DNA from: Limnephilus marmoratus
Lineage: Eukaryota > Arthropoda > Insecta > Trichoptera > Limnephilidae
Direction: 5' to 3'
Assembly (NCBI GenBank): GCA_917880885.1
Contig: OU862928.1
Coordinates: 36,754,962 to 36,818,961 of the forward strand
DNA length: 64,000 nt
Part shown: positions 10,001 to 21,880 of the stretch, piece by piece
Numbering within the stretch: position 1 is the stretch's first letter
How the letters are laid out: every line of letters begins with the position of its first letter
Position numbers and translations under genes: made by a program
Notes under the pieces: generated by a model
Database searches by the model: none
What the model was told of the DNA's origin: nothing
Seen by the model: the letters and a program-made list of their open reading frames with translations, nothing else

Positions 10001-10084
10001 AAATGATGGTTCTTAACTCTTAAAGGGTGAAAGTCAGAAATAATTGAAAACACATTGGAGGAGAATTACTCCATATCCCCTTCA

Positions 10085-10930
10085 TCATTTTGTCAGACAT
10101 CAGGGTGTGTCATACCTGGTATTACTGGAATACGATAGACCTCCGAAGTTTAAAACTTGACTTGAAGGATCTTGGAATCATGTTTGATAGTAGGCCGACT
10201 TTTCATGCTCATATTGAGATAGCTTGTAGCAATTGCATTGAAAATGCTGGGCTTTGTTCGCACTGCAAGGAATTTTGAAAATACCGGTGTTCTCATCATT
10301 TTATTCAATTCTTTAGTACGGAGTAGACTTGAAAGTGGGTCGGTAGTTTGGAGTCCACACCAAGTGAAGTATTCCCTCATGTTAAAGAGAGAGTTCAGAA
10401 GAAACTTCTGAGATTTCTCTATATGAGGGAGTATCGCTACTACCTGTGACTACTCTACGACTTTCTTTTGGGTTTGCTCAGAATGAACCATCTACAGGTC
10501 AGAAGGGATGTGCACATTGTATCACATTTCTTCAGACTGATTCGTGGATGGTTTGAAAACTCAACTATCATGCAGAACATTAGTTTCTATGTTTCCTATG
10601 GTTATCTTTGTCACCGACAACACAAACCGTTTTATTTCCCGGCTTGCAGAACTAACTTGCCAATGGTCATGCAAGTGGAGAAAGCTATCTTGTTGTATGT
10701 GCAAATTATATCACATTTCTTCAGACTGATTTGTGGATGGTTCGAAAACTCGACTATCATGGAGAGCATTAGTCTCTATGTTCCCTATTTTATCACCCGG
10801 CTTGCAGAACTAACTTGCCAATGGTCATGCCAGTCGGGGAGAACTATTTAGTTGTAGAATCACTTCAAATATGAAGTGATTTTAGACGTGGATAATTTGT
10901 TACAAGGGTACTTTTTGATGAAGAAAAAAT
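10085..10930 (+). pseudogene. LINE ORF2 C-terminal region, decayed
   Basis: Frame fragments read LDLKDLGIMFDSRPTFHAHI, then ILFNSLVRSRLESGSVVWSP, the reverse-transcriptase thumb region and following domain of jockey-like LINEs. FRRNF with stops then corresponds to the KKFLRYLY block of the copy at 381. The last part is duplicated: HFFRLI(R/C)GWFENSTIM occurs at about 10,530 and 10,720, so a roughly 190-bp unit is tandemly repeated. Many stops make it non-functional. It ends near AAAATAAAGAAACAG. 10,931-11,304 holds nothing else I recognise. Confidence 0.7.
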
Positions 10931-11304
10931 AAAGAAACAGTGACATAGGTTTCAAAATTATGAGCTGCATTGTTTTCTTCCGCTGTGAAGTCTTCCATAA
11001 ATCTTAAAACTCATTATTTAAGTTCTTTGTTGTATTGAACAAAGTCTGTGGGTATTTTTACACTGTACAATTTGCAATAAGACAATAAAAAGTAAAAGTC
11101 AAAGGTAAATCATATTATTTTTAATTGTACCATAAGACAATAGAAGCAATTCCCATTCATTATTATTTTTCACAACACAATTATTCTGTTAAACAACATT
11201 TAAAATATGTCAATACATTAATCATCCTTACAAAAATTGGTTCAGTCTGAAAAACATGGTTATTATTTTATTAGAATCATTGGTATAGAATACATTACAC
11301 GGTG

Positions 11305-11640
11305 TTAAACCACTGGAGAATCTTTTGCCACAATATGGCACTATTTAAAATACCTCGGATTGCTTTGCTGCCAATTATGGCAAAATTTTCCTTATTTGTA
11401 AGTAATTAAGTAGAACTTTAAGATGTTATTGAATTTTTTATATAAATCCTACGAATATGTGATAATCCACAAAGGATTGGTGAATTCATTGGCTATATAG
11501 AACTACATATAATCCGTTAGTTAACTTATTATTAAGATTTGGCAGTAAGATTTTTTTAATGTGGGCGAAAATTATTCAAAACGGTCACCACATAAATCTT
11601 GAGCAATCGCAGAATTTTTTTTTAACTGTGCTGTGTCGCT
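11305..11640. repeat. Dispersed repeat C, copy 2
   Basis: Matches 4,955-5,285 in the same orientation, with scattered substitutions. No coding potential and no clear termini. Confidence 0.7.
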
Positions 11641-11763
11641 CCAGTGGATAAGCATGCTGCTGATAGGCCAATTGTAGTCTCTCCTTATTTATCATTAACG
11701 ACGTATCTATCAAAAAGAGATGTTACAATGGAGCTCTCAACTTATTTTTATCTATCCTTCAAA

Positions 11764-12063
11764 TGTCGATCGTCCAGTTTATTAGTCAGACATCTCCGAA
11801 AAATCGATAAATCAGTTATATGTAAAAGTCTACCCTCTATCTGGTTCAATACTCAGAAAAACGCCACCAAATGTTGTATTGAATTAAACAAAATTTTGAT
11901 GTTTTCCGGGTCACTAGCAGGATACTTCAAAATGTAATACTAATGTACAGGACCGTTCAAGTTCCCGGTGTTATTTTTTAGCATATTTAATATGCAACAG
12001 TCTCATTATCTCAAAACTTAGTATTTAGAGATGTCTGATTAATCAACTGGACGATTGATTTCA
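11764..12063. mobile_element. MITE E, copy 1
   Basis: Terminal inverted repeats ATCGTCCAGTTTATTAGTCA (left) and the complement of ATCGTCCAGTTGATTAATCA (right), both followed inward by GACATCTC. It shares its interior (CACTAGCAGGATACTTCAAA, TAGCATATTTAATATG) with the copy at 14,370 in the opposite orientation. Confidence 0.7.
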
Positions 12064-12754
12064 GCGAAGAACGGAAAAAAAACTAAGGACATTTGGGACG
12101 TGATATCAATTAGTGCGCACATTGACTTTAGTATCAAATAGCATGATTTCAACATAAGTTTGACTGCAAGTGACTGATTACTTGATACAAGTTTTGATAT
12201 TGATAGTCAAATTTAATTATTATGTCTTTTTTAAATGATTTAAAAATAATATGGACAACAAAGAATAATGGTGGTATCCTATCTTATTAGAATGCTAAAT
12301 TTTTCCCAATCCAATCGTAAAGTACACAAAAATAGTGTAAAATTGGGTTACTGGGTTAACCAGAATTGGCCGTATGAACAAAACTTAAAATACAATATAA
12401 GTGTTACATTAAACAAATTTTAACATGACATGACATTTATGTAAGTATGTTGTGTATTCTATACCAATTATAATTATTAATTTAGAAATAAAATATAATA
12501 AAGGACTAACTCTGGAAATTTTTAATAGTATTTCTAAAAATCAATATATATATTATGTCATTTTGTTGCATATATTTAGATAGCACCATCTATGTTGTGA
12601 AATATGAACTAATTAATAGTTTGAAATGCAGACAAATTAGCGATGAAAAATAATAAATTTAAGATTAAAGTATTAATTGATAAAATATATATTTTATTTT
12701 TAAAATGTGAAAGGAGTGTATGGCACAATATATTATAACGACCAGTTATTAGTA
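12064..12754. other. No gene recognised
   Basis: AT-rich, low-complexity sequence without open frames or repeat structure that I can identify. Confidence 0.5.
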
Positions 12755-12925
12755 GTCGAATGATAAATGCATCTGGTTCAAATTCAATCCTTCATCAACG
12801 CACAAGCAATTTTTTTGCTTTTAATGACGGCAGTAGAAATAATTTCAATATTGTCAGGTTATTCGTAACCTGGGAATGTTTAATCATTAAAAATATTGTT
12901 TTTAATGTCATTCATAACCACTCGA
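12755..12925 (+). mobile_element. SINE-B copy, diverged
   Basis: A degenerate B box (GTTCAAATTC), ACGGCAGTAGAAAT in place of the GTGGTAGTAGGAG body, and the tail GGTTATTCGTAACCTGGGAATG. The most decayed of the three copies. Confidence 0.6.
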
Positions 12926-12969
12926 GCGCTTTTGGCCGGTTAAATATAGGTGCATTAAATCGCTCTCTA

Positions 12970-13990
12970 ACACTGTAAGCAGTTTATACGGCTCCATATT
13001 AAAATTTGAATGTATGAATTTTTTAATGAGCCCGGGAATTTTCCAAATCGGACTTCGGACGTGTATTTCTATTATTTACGCGAACGCTCGAGCGGTTATG
13101 GGACATTAAATACATACTAGCAGTTAAAAACCCGCTCCGCAGGTCTTTGCTGCTAGGCTTTGCGGGCGCCTTAGGTTCGGCTTCGCCCAGTTTGAGTGTC
13201 GGTCACCATTTTATAATACCAATAGGAATTGGTTTAAAAAATAGCCAGTTCCTCAGATCAACTGTGATCCAGTTATAGCTAGTCACTGGGACAAAGTAAC
13301 AGCGACAGGCAATGACGTCATATGTAATATATAGCCGCGTGGTATTATTATTCGCAACTGCCAGTTACAATAATAATCATATTATGATCAATCTCTCCAT
13401 ATCCAAGAGAAATACACAAAATTATAAATCTGTAGTACTTATGCCCGCCAGGCGATGCTCCTCACGCTAGTTGTTAACGCAAGTGGCGCCATCTTTTGGC
13501 ATTGCTTTACTTCGTTTCTATTTTTGCGTAAGGTGCGGCGTCAGAGTTGCATTATTACCTTAAATTTCAACAGTACAGTCTCTAGCCTATTAATACTGTG
13601 TGATGATGATTGATGATGATGATTTTCTCAAATCATTATTTGAGATGTTATTTCACAACATAGAGGGTGTAAAAAATAATAGAATTTACACATTGTTAGT
13701 CCATTTATTACATTTCATTGTGTATTGTATTGTACTTAATACAGTGTATTGTAAAGAACAACCGAATTATAAACAAGTTTAAACATTTATAAAGATTTCT
13801 GTTCAATTATCAATAATAATTAATACATACCAGTGATGTATTAAAAATGATTGCATACATCACTGAGGTTCTTTTAGCATGCACTAATAAACAAAAAATC
13901 AATTAAACATTTCTGGTTGTTCCTTAGGCAACTCCAGTATATATAATACACAGACAGGTGGGTACTTAATAATTATTACAAATTTATAGA
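12970..13990. other. Repeat C scrap, then unrecognised sequence
   Basis: 12,990-13,040 repeats the CTCCATATTAAAATT..TTTTTTAATG block of repeat C. 13,130-13,560 is GC-richer, with GCCGCGTGGTATTATTATTC and GGCGCCATCTTTTGGCATT, and may be an unclassified element. 13,590-13,620 is a short GATGAT run. No gene recognised. Confidence 0.4.
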
Positions 13991-14007
13991 TAAACAAACT
14001 TATCTGT

Positions 14008-14310
14008 GCAGGCAAGCGATATAAAAAAAAAATTCATCCATATATTTTTTAATTCACAATATCGAAAGTAGATAGATATAGGTCAACAGGCGATATAAAA
14101 AAAAAATAATCCATTTGTTTTTTAATTCACAATATCGAAAGTAGATAGATACAGGTCAACAGGCGAAATAAAAAAAAAAATCATCCATATATTTTTTAAT
14201 TCACAATATCGAGAGTAGATGGATATAGGTCTACAGTCGATTTAAAAAAAAAATTGTCCATATATTTTTTAATTCACAATACCGAAAATAGATAGATATT
14301 GGTCAAGCAA
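14008..14310. repeat. Tandem repeat, ~73-bp unit, 4 copies
   Basis: Four successive units each carry CGATATAAAAAAAAA, CATCCATATATTTTTTAAT, TCACAATATCGAAAGTAGAT and ATAGGTCAACAG, with a few substitutions each. Confidence 0.85.
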
Positions 14311-14369
14311 TTATTATAATAATAATAATTAGAGTTCAGGCGAATAATACAACCTTTTTTGTATCGTAT

Positions 14370-14728
14370 ATTGATCGTCCAGTCGATTAGTCAGACATCT
14401 CCAAATATCCAGTTTTGAGATAATGAGGAAACCAATATTGAATGCTCACCGTAAATCAAATATATTTACACATGTCTTTGTTTCACATATTAAATATGCT
14501 ATAAAATAACATTGGGAGGCATAACAGTCCCATATATTAGTATGACATTTTGAAATATCCTACTAGTGACTCAGAAAACTTTTTGTGCATTATAATTGAT
14601 TTGGTGGAGTTTACGAGTTATCTGAGTATTGTATTGATAAAGGGTACACTTTTACATATAACTGCATACTCAACGGAAATTTCAATTTTTTGGAGATGTC
14701 TGACTAATTAACTGGATGATCGATATGC
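14370..14728. mobile_element. MITE E, copy 2 (inverted relative to copy 1)
   Basis: Ends GATCGTCCAGTCGATTAGTC and the complement of GATCATCCAGTTAATTAGTC. The reverse complement reproduces the interior of copy 1 (GTCACTAGTAGGATATTTC). Confidence 0.7.
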
Positions 14729-14826
14729 TTATTTATTATTATTAGTGACGACACGTCAAATTCAAATATTCAAAAAGGTTTTACAAATACTGTGCGCTTT
14801 TTTATTGTTTAAAAAATTAACTTAAC

Positions 14827-15480
14827 CTTGTGTGACCGTGTGAGAAATGTGGAGATCCGCAAAGAATGCAAGACTGATGTACGCGCAATGAGTAAGATTA
14901 AGAAAGGGACCCTCAAATGGTTTGGGCATGTAGAACGAATGAACGAAGAAAGTAGTGTATATGTCACTGTAAAAGCCCGAACTACGGTAAATCCTAAGAT
15001 TTACCAACTCTTAATGGTAAAAGTCCGAACCGTTCTATAATCATCGTTCACTAATCTAACCTAACCTAACATGTACTAAATTCTAATGATTAAAGCCTGA
15101 AAAAATCGTTTATAACATTTAAATAAGAAACAATTTATTCGGGCTTTTACCATTAGAATTTAGTACATGTTAGGTTAGGTTAGGTTAGGTTGGTGAACGA
15201 TGATTATAGAACGGTTCGGACTTTTACCACTAAGAGTTGGTAAATCTTAGGATTTACCAATATTCGGGCTTTTACGGTAACATATACAACGCAAATGTGA
15301 ACGGTTGAAATCGGGCGATCAAGTGAACCAGATACTTGAGAAGGACCATGTCAAGAGTCGGAATATTATGTATGAGGCGATGTATGAATGTGAATGAGGC
15401 AAAGAGTGTGTGCCAAGACCGATTTGTTTGATAGTGCGTCCTCTCTGCCCTGTGATGATGGTTAGTTGGCTTGAGACATG
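14827..15480 (+). pseudogene. LINE C-terminal fragment split by a MITE
   Basis: Left part: VRNVEIRKECKTDV then IKKGTLKWFGHVERMNEE, a LINE C-terminal motif common in insect genomes. After the 321-bp insertion it continues with frame damage through NVNEAKSVCQDRF and the equivalent of WRSVLSAYPCGETA, seen better at 20,956. The protein is short of the reverse transcriptase, so this is a 5'-truncated copy. Confidence 0.7.
14962..15282. mobile_element. Fold-back MITE in the LINE
   Basis: Arms of about 140 bp begin TGTCACTGTAAAAGCCCGAA and TGTTACCGTAAAAGCCCGAA. TATA lies on both sides (14,958-14,961 and 15,283-15,286), a likely 4-bp target duplication. The arms include GATTATAGAACGGTTCGGAC and a short run of AACCTAACC units, which differ in number between arms. 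Confidence 0.75.
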
Positions 15481-16123
15481 TTTTTTTTACAAGCAATTCA
15501 TCTATAAAAGTAGTACACATAACATCAACACTGACTTCACAGATAAGTTTGTAAATCTGTACAGAATGGTACATTCAACTATATGCAAGAGGAACTAAAA
15601 AAAACCATCTTTATACATATTAATTTTATTAAAAAAATGATACAAGGACTGCATAAATGTGTTTGTAAATGTAACATTATCTCGTACACCACTGAGATTC
15701 TAAAAGTTGATAAGACTATCACCCGAGGAGATAACGGTACAACATTCATATCGATTTCCTAACCGAGTCCATCATCCATTCAAACCAGCTGATGATGATT
15801 ACAGTTATCAGGCACACTCGAGGAATTTCACATTATTATCAGAATTGATATATTTAATCTTAGCGAATTTAAATGAAATACAACACAGATTATCAGATTT
15901 GATAAGATAAGAAAAATTAAATAAAAATGAGAAATTTTTTAATCGTCGTAAAAATTCACCTTTAAAATGCTGATTCAATTCTTTTAATCTCGTCACACAA
16001 TATAAAAGCTGAAAATCAACCAAACAGATTGGTATTAAAAATCCTGAATTAATTTTAAATAAATTATAATCAATGCAAGAACTACTTAATATTTATTACC
16101 CAATTTCAAAACAATTTTTTCTT
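15481..16123. other. No gene recognised
   Basis: AT-rich. A 67-codon open frame at 15,707-15,910 has no motif I recognise and could be chance. Confidence 0.4.
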
Positions 16124-17006
16124 TAACCCCTCAGTATATTTGTTCGCTTTTCGGAACAACTTATATAGGTCTCATAGAAATTGTTGTGTCTCCTTTACTA
16201 TCAAGGTTAGAAATATGTTCTAAACTTATATTCAAATCAAAATTTAACCACAAAATAATTAAAAAAGCATTCCGACCCTTAAGCGTGTTTACAAGACAAT
16301 ATAACAATAGCAGACAAGTACAATAAGAGTGTTTTCACGCTAACGCGTGTGTTCCCACAGAAATCGTTATAACTCCGTTATTGTTCTAGTGACAACCCTA
16401 AAACAAAAAATAGAAGATTCATATTGAATCAAGCTTCACATTTCTATTCAAAGTTGTCTATAGAAGTAGATAAAAAAGACTTATTATGTAGAAACAGTTT
16501 TTAGACGCCAAATCGGTTACGCGCCGTTAGACATTGTTAATTTTTTTTAAATATTCTTGTATGAAATGGTAAAAAAGTGAAGTGACAAAATTGTTTATTA
16601 TACGTTTATAGAAAAGAATAAGTGTTTTTTTTTAAACATAATCCGTGATTTTAGCACCGTTTTCACATAAAAACATCATGTGAGTCATTTTTACAATTTT
16701 TTACGTTTGCATTCTAAATTTTAATATTTATTTGTAATAACGTTCAGAAATTTTTCTTTTATAGAGCTTTAATTACGAAGCGGAAATAACGCAAAGCTTT
16801 TATAAATATAGACAAAAAACTTGTATAATCGCAAAATACCTGAGTGATTTAATAGTTTTGAATATAAAGCGTGGTATTTTCTCTTTCGAACACCGTTTAA
16901 ATCAAATTTTTCACTATGATAGTAAGGCAGACACAACGATTTCTGTGAGACATATACGAGTTGTTCCGAAAAGCAAACAAATAGACTATAAGGGACCATC
17001 CCGTTA
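16124..17006. mobile_element. TIR element, ~880 bp
   Basis: Inverted arms of about 90-110 bp share TTGCTTTTCGGAACAACT, ATAGGTCTCA and CGTTGTGTCT (or close variants), with TTACTATCA, on both sides. The interior is AT-rich without a transposase. Ends are approximate and no target duplication is clear. 17,007-17,417 holds nothing recognisable. Confidence 0.65.
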
Positions 17007-17417
17007 ATTTTTCCATAAAATAGTTCCTCAGATAATTTTCTAAGTACAGCTAAGAAATATTCAGTGAAAAAAAAAATAAAATCCATTTGGTTGGTATTAA
17101 ATTTGTTTTGCTAATTTAATGTCTTACTTATTATCGTGCGAGTTATTAAAAGGAAATGTAACAGCATTTGGAAGGAAATTTTTTACTTTGACGTCTCATA
17201 CAATGTGCAATATTATTTATTTATTAATAAATTTATTTATTAAAGCGCCAAATTCATTTAAAATAATAACTAAAAATAAATAAAAACAAATTCCCAAAGG
17301 GTTGATAAAATCGTTAACAAAATTTGAAAAGACCAAAACTAGTTGAAAGATTTTTTTGATTCCTTTATCAATTTCATGTCCAATGTAGATTTGACAATAT
17401 TAATAATCACATGTAAA

Positions 17418-17480
17418 TATGACGGCCTTCGTGGTCGAGGGGTAAGCAATCCGAAGATCACAGGTTCAAAAGCTAGTTAT
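17418..17480 (+). mobile_element. tRNA-like SINE fragment
   Basis: A-box-like TGGTCGAGGGGTAAGC and B-box-like GGTTCAAAAGC, 28 bp apart, preceded by CGGCCTTCG. Acceptor pairing is absent. Confidence 0.5.
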
Positions 17481-17499
17481 AATAAATTAAAATAATATG

Positions 17500-18290
17500 T
17501 AGTACATTTGCGGCACGTTCCAGATTGGAAGATACTATCAGTATTGCCATGCTGTAAGATCACAGAATTGAATCTTTGCTGAATGGCTTTAGCCATGCTT
17601 GGTGACCAGAGATGAATAGCCAGGGGCCCTATTCCTGACGGTCGATCAAAAGTTCCTCGTTATGCGCCTCGAAGAGAGCGAAAATTTATCGTCGTCGCGA
17701 CGAACTTTGCAACTTAGCTAATTGCATAGATACGCCAATCGCTGCTGTGTTTCTACTGGGTAGACCCACTCGTTGTTGTGGAGTGACTTTTGACGTTTGG
17801 CGTCTAAGAATGTTACTTCGACCAAGCTCAGGAATAACCAAGTCGACTAACGGACGTACTTTCGACGGAGATTGCGAGGGAGAAAATTTTCGCTTTCTTC
17901 GAGGCGCATAACGAGGAACTTTTGATCGACCGTCAGGAATAGGGCCCCAGGTATGTACTTCTCCTTCTCTGCTCTCCGATACTCTCAGCCTCACAACATA
18001 CCTCAATTGGGGATGCCTTAGACTCACTGACTCCAGACGGGAGCAGTTGGGACATTTGCGCTGTATTCACATAGAAATCAGTTAGGTTATCTTCAATTGA
18101 GATATGTTGTGAGGTTGAAGGGAATGGGGGAGAGCAAGGTTGGCAGTATCTGGCTATTCAGATCTGGTTGCCAAACATACTGGCTAACGAATGCGCCGAT
18201 TCTGTAAGTGGTCATTTTCACCAGGTTGGTTGATATTGAGAGAATCTACCACTCTGCTGTTATTGTTATAATAAACAAGGTTAGGTTAGG
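17500..18290. repeat. Dispersed repeat D region, interrupted by a MITE
   Basis: 18,120-18,290 shares CTATTCAGATCTGGTTGCC..AAACAT and GTGGTCATTTTCACC with 21,190-21,475. A shorter inverted pair, CCTCACAACATACCTCAATTG and its complement, lies at 17,990-18,011 and 18,092-18,113. No coding potential. Confidence 0.55.
17624..17947. mobile_element. MITE with GGGCCCTATTC termini
   Basis: Perfect inverted termini of over 50 bp start GGGCCCTATTCCTGACGGTC. CAG is found on both sides (17,621-17,623 and 17,948-17,950), a possible 3-bp target duplication. Length, termini and 3-bp duplication suggest a PIF/Harbinger-type element by inference. Confidence 0.75.
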
Positions 18291-18803
18291 AGAATTTTGT
18301 AACACCTTGAAATAAAGCATCATGGTGTTTAAACACTGCTTTTCGAGATTAATTAAACTTTTTATAATAAAACAACTTTTGTAGACATGAAATTAATAAA
18401 AATCCAACACTTTTACAGCAAATTTTAAAATTTCACCGAAAAAAACTGTTCTGTGCCATTTTTGCAACATTAAAAAATATAAAATAATAATAATTTAGAT
18501 AATTTTAAATATTTTTTTAGCAATTTAATGTGAATCAGAAAGTCACTTAGAGAGCTATACATCAGAAATGCGTGTTTTTCAAAATTGAAATTTTTGAATT
18601 GCGATGTAGGTGATCCGACAGTTGATCCCCGACAGTTGGCCCCACAAAATAATATTTTTTTTAGTGCAATATTTACCAATTTCAAAACATAAAATCGTCT
18701 TAAAAAATATGTTTAAAAATAAGTTGGTATGGATATCAAACGAATTTATTTAAAGTGTTAATTTTTTGTACTTATAAGCTGGTATATACAGTATATAGAC
18801 AAG
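18291..18803. other. No gene recognised
   Basis: AT-rich with long A/T runs. No coding potential. Confidence 0.5.
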
Positions 18804-19412
18804 CAGCCTTACTCATCATAAAACCGTACCACGGCTCTGTAGCTACACAGTGGAGTAAGCTTACACTGCTCAGGGTAAAAATGTTTACTCATCATCATAA
18901 TGTTTCTCGACAGCTGTTATGATTTTTTTACGGTAGCAACACAGCTCCAAAGCTCAAAAACGCGACCAATTTAGCATTTCGCGGCGTGTTGCCAACTTCA
19001 CGTTTATTCATACGTCAACACGCGTCAACACAACGTTGACTTTGGTAAATCTATATTTAGACACCTAAAATCTCCTTCCTTGAGTGCCGCAAATGGATCG
19101 TACCTTTTTTAAACCTTTTCCGTGGCCGTGGTGCACGAATGCTGCGAATACGGTCAATATTTGCCAAAGCTCCGTTCAAAATGTCAAGATTCTCATAAAA
19201 GTTCGCCATTTCGTCAGTTACAACACACGGGGTACTGAGTTAACCCTGGTGATCGGGTGGTTTAAATTCTGACAGCTACTACATCTCCCGGTACAGCGAC
19301 TCGGTAAAAACACGCGCATGCGCGCGATTAACCCACCATGTTGAGTAACAATTTCACCTAACCCGCTATTGCTCCGAGGTGTAATCTTATTTTGGGATGA
19401 TGAGTAAGGCTG
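18804..19412. mobile_element. TIR element with CAGCCTTACT ends
   Basis: Ends CAGCCTTACTCATCAT and its complement, with AAG on both sides (18,801-18,803 and 19,413-19,415) as a possible target duplication. The interior is GC-richer than its flanks (GCGTGTTGCCAACTTCACG) and has no transposase. The terminal 10-mer is shared with 27,526-28,684. Confidence 0.6.
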
Positions 19413-19973
19413 AAGTAGTTTTATCCTTGATGCATTTGAATGAAATTATGTGTTATACTTTTGTTATTCGGCGGTACATCCTCTCTGTATACTCCTACGA
19501 GGACACTTAGTTATAATTTGTGTAAGTAGGTATATCATATTTTCCCTAAGCCGACTGCATATTGTATATAATTATCCCGGGGGGTAAACTGCCAAGGATC
19601 AACTGTTATAAAACTGTGATGTATTGGAATTATTTGTTTTTTTCTAGACTTTCCCTTTCTTGCTTCAGTGTAAAATATGTTCTAACACATAATATGACTG
19701 GATGTTATCACCTAATACATTAAACATAAGTAAAACATATATCACATATTAATATCATTACAATTATTAATAAAGATTATTTAATTAAAACAGTGGGTAC
19801 CGGGTTTTGTGATGTTTGAAGAAACAATGATATAAAACACGCTAGATTGGCCATACTTATTCAGACACCCTCACAACATCTCTACAGATTATTAAAAATT
19901 CTAAAACTGACAAAAATTCGTCCAATGTATTTAAGTGATGTGTAGAAATTGATTAACGTAATATGGGGCGACT

Positions 19974-20060
19974 TTTAAATTGGGGGGGCGACTTTTAAAT
20001 TAGGGGGCGACTTTAACATCGGGGGGCCACTTTTAAATCGGGGGGTGACTTTAACATCGC
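19974..20060. repeat. Minisatellite, ~20-bp unit
   Basis: About five diverged units of GGGGGGCGACTTTTAAATT. A related GTTAAAGTCGCCC occurs on the other side at about 20,580. The surrounding 19,416-20,945 holds no gene I recognise. Confidence 0.7.
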
Positions 20061-20949
20061 GGTAATTTGCATAATTCTCGCTACCACTTATAAAATACTT
20101 GCTTATTTTTAACGATTTTTTTCAGGAAACGTGGCTGCAATGATGTTTTGAACATAAGTGTAAAAATAATTGGTTTCTTGTTGTATTCAAACATATCGAA
20201 AGACTCAAAGAACAATGTTGTCGGATCTGCTATACATTGAAAATTGTTTTGTTGGCTTATTTTATTTTGCTTTTGATGATTTACGTCTCTATTTTCGGAA
20301 TTTTTAATGAAATAAAAAAAAAAACAGTAAAAACGCAGAAAAGAACAGGTCTACTGCAAAACTACAAAATCGCACTTCCGACATGAAGCAATTTTTATAA
20401 ATATTTTCAGACAGAAAAATGTACTTAAATATATTTTAATATAAACTCCTCAACGATTATAATGGTTTCGTATAATTTATATTGTATCTACAGCATCTTT
20501 CGATAAATTCAAACTAGCAACTTATTTGCAAAATCCTTTGGTATTGGCCTATTGTAATAAGCTTATAACAAAATGGTATGTTAAAGTCGCCCAACATTAA
20601 AAAGTAACTTTGATCACCATTTTTTTGACTCACCAAACACATTAACATTTTTTTTTTACATAAGCACATAGTTTAAATATATGCAATAAAAATATGACAT
20701 AAAATTTCCCCCGCAAAAGTGATTTGGTTTCAAAGATCAAAATTGAATAAGTCACCCCATTTTATGGTATGCAATTGCTCAAGACAATTATTGCATGCAC
20801 AATTGCAATACAAGATTCATCGATAATTTGCAAAGGTTTGCATCAACACAATGTCTAAAATGTGGTCTAAGGATGGTATGAATTGCAGAAATGTACACTA
20901 AATTATTGTTTGTTTTTCTAGGAAAATGGATAATGGAAGTTTATTATTT

Positions 20950-21040
20950 TTATTATTATGAATGTGTGCCAAGACCGGGATGTTTGGCGGTCCGTCCTCT
21001 CTGCCTACCCCTGCGGGGAAACGGCGTGATGGTTAGTTAG
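20950..21040 (+). pseudogene. LINE 3' fragment
   Basis: Translates VCQDRDVWRSVLSAYPCGE then TA and a stop, the C-terminal end of the same LINE type as 14,827-15,480. No upstream domain is present. Confidence 0.6.
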
Positions 21041-21189
21041 TTATATTTTCTTTTACTGTATCATTTTTGTAGATGCTATTTGGAGAGTTTTTTAAAAGAC
21101 AAATTTAATATTGAAAATTAGATTTGAAATTACAGACACAATTCCACAAACTTAACTTTTTTACCTTGAATTTTTCAGGTTAAAAACCT

Positions 21190-21475
21190 CTAAAACCTAG
21201 CTCTATGAACTGCACTGCACCTCAAGTCAGTCATAATTTCATTGGACTGCAAATGTAGCTAGCCGCACAGTAGGGGTTAAGAAAATGAGGTTTAATGCGA
21301 GGCTGAAGGGAGAGGGGTAGTGATGGGGATGAGAAAGTTGGAAAACACCAGGCTATTCAGATCTAGTCACCAAACATGGCTAAAAGAATTTCCGGCTACG
21401 TTTCGACTCTGAAAGATGGTCATTCACCGGAGCGATTCTAAGAGGATCTACAATTCTGACATTATGTGTATGCAC
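21190..21475. repeat. Dispersed repeat D, copy
   Basis: Contains GGCTATTCAGATCTAGTCAC, AAACATGGCTAA and GGTCATTCACC, matching 18.12-18.29 kb. No coding potential. Confidence 0.6.
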
Positions 21476-21579
21476 ACTACAGGTACCTAATATATGTACA
21501 TGTTAAAAAAATAATAAAATAAAATTACATTTTGATAGTCTGATTTTCATTTCAAATAGACTAGTATTTAACTATCACT

Positions 21580-21880
21580 TCAGAAAAAGTGAAAAATGGT
21601 CAAAATTAGTCATGAATTGGTTCACAAGTGACAAGAAGGGAAAACGAGGAGACCACTTAGACGGTGGGTTGACAACATCAAAGCCATAGCAGGAGGTACA
21701 TGGACAAGAATAGCTAATGATAGAGAGAAATGGCGACAGTTGGAGGAGGCCTTTGTCAACTAGTGACATACAGACAGGGAGTCGATGAAAAGTGTTATAA
21801 ATGTGAAAAGTTTATTATAAATAATGTAATGTACCGAATTTACTGTCTGAATAAAGGCTATAATATTATTATTATATAAT
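21580..21880 (+). pseudogene. LINE F 3' end, copy 1
   Basis: Open frame piece RRWVDNIKAIAGGTWTRI then ANDREKWRQLEEAFVN and a stop, a C-terminal signature common to insect LINE polyproteins. It is followed by a 3' UTR and an ATTATTATT tail. A second copy at 44,860-45,130 is closely similar. Both are severely 5'-truncated. Confidence 0.75.

Noticed and set aside
13130..13560. GC-richer patch as a promoter or gene
   Set aside because: No open frame or core promoter arrangement that I could defend. More likely an unclassified repeat.
15060..15190. Telomere-like TTAGG repeats
   Set aside because: The run is short and degenerate (AACCTAACCTAACC), lies in the arms of a MITE, and so is not a telomere.
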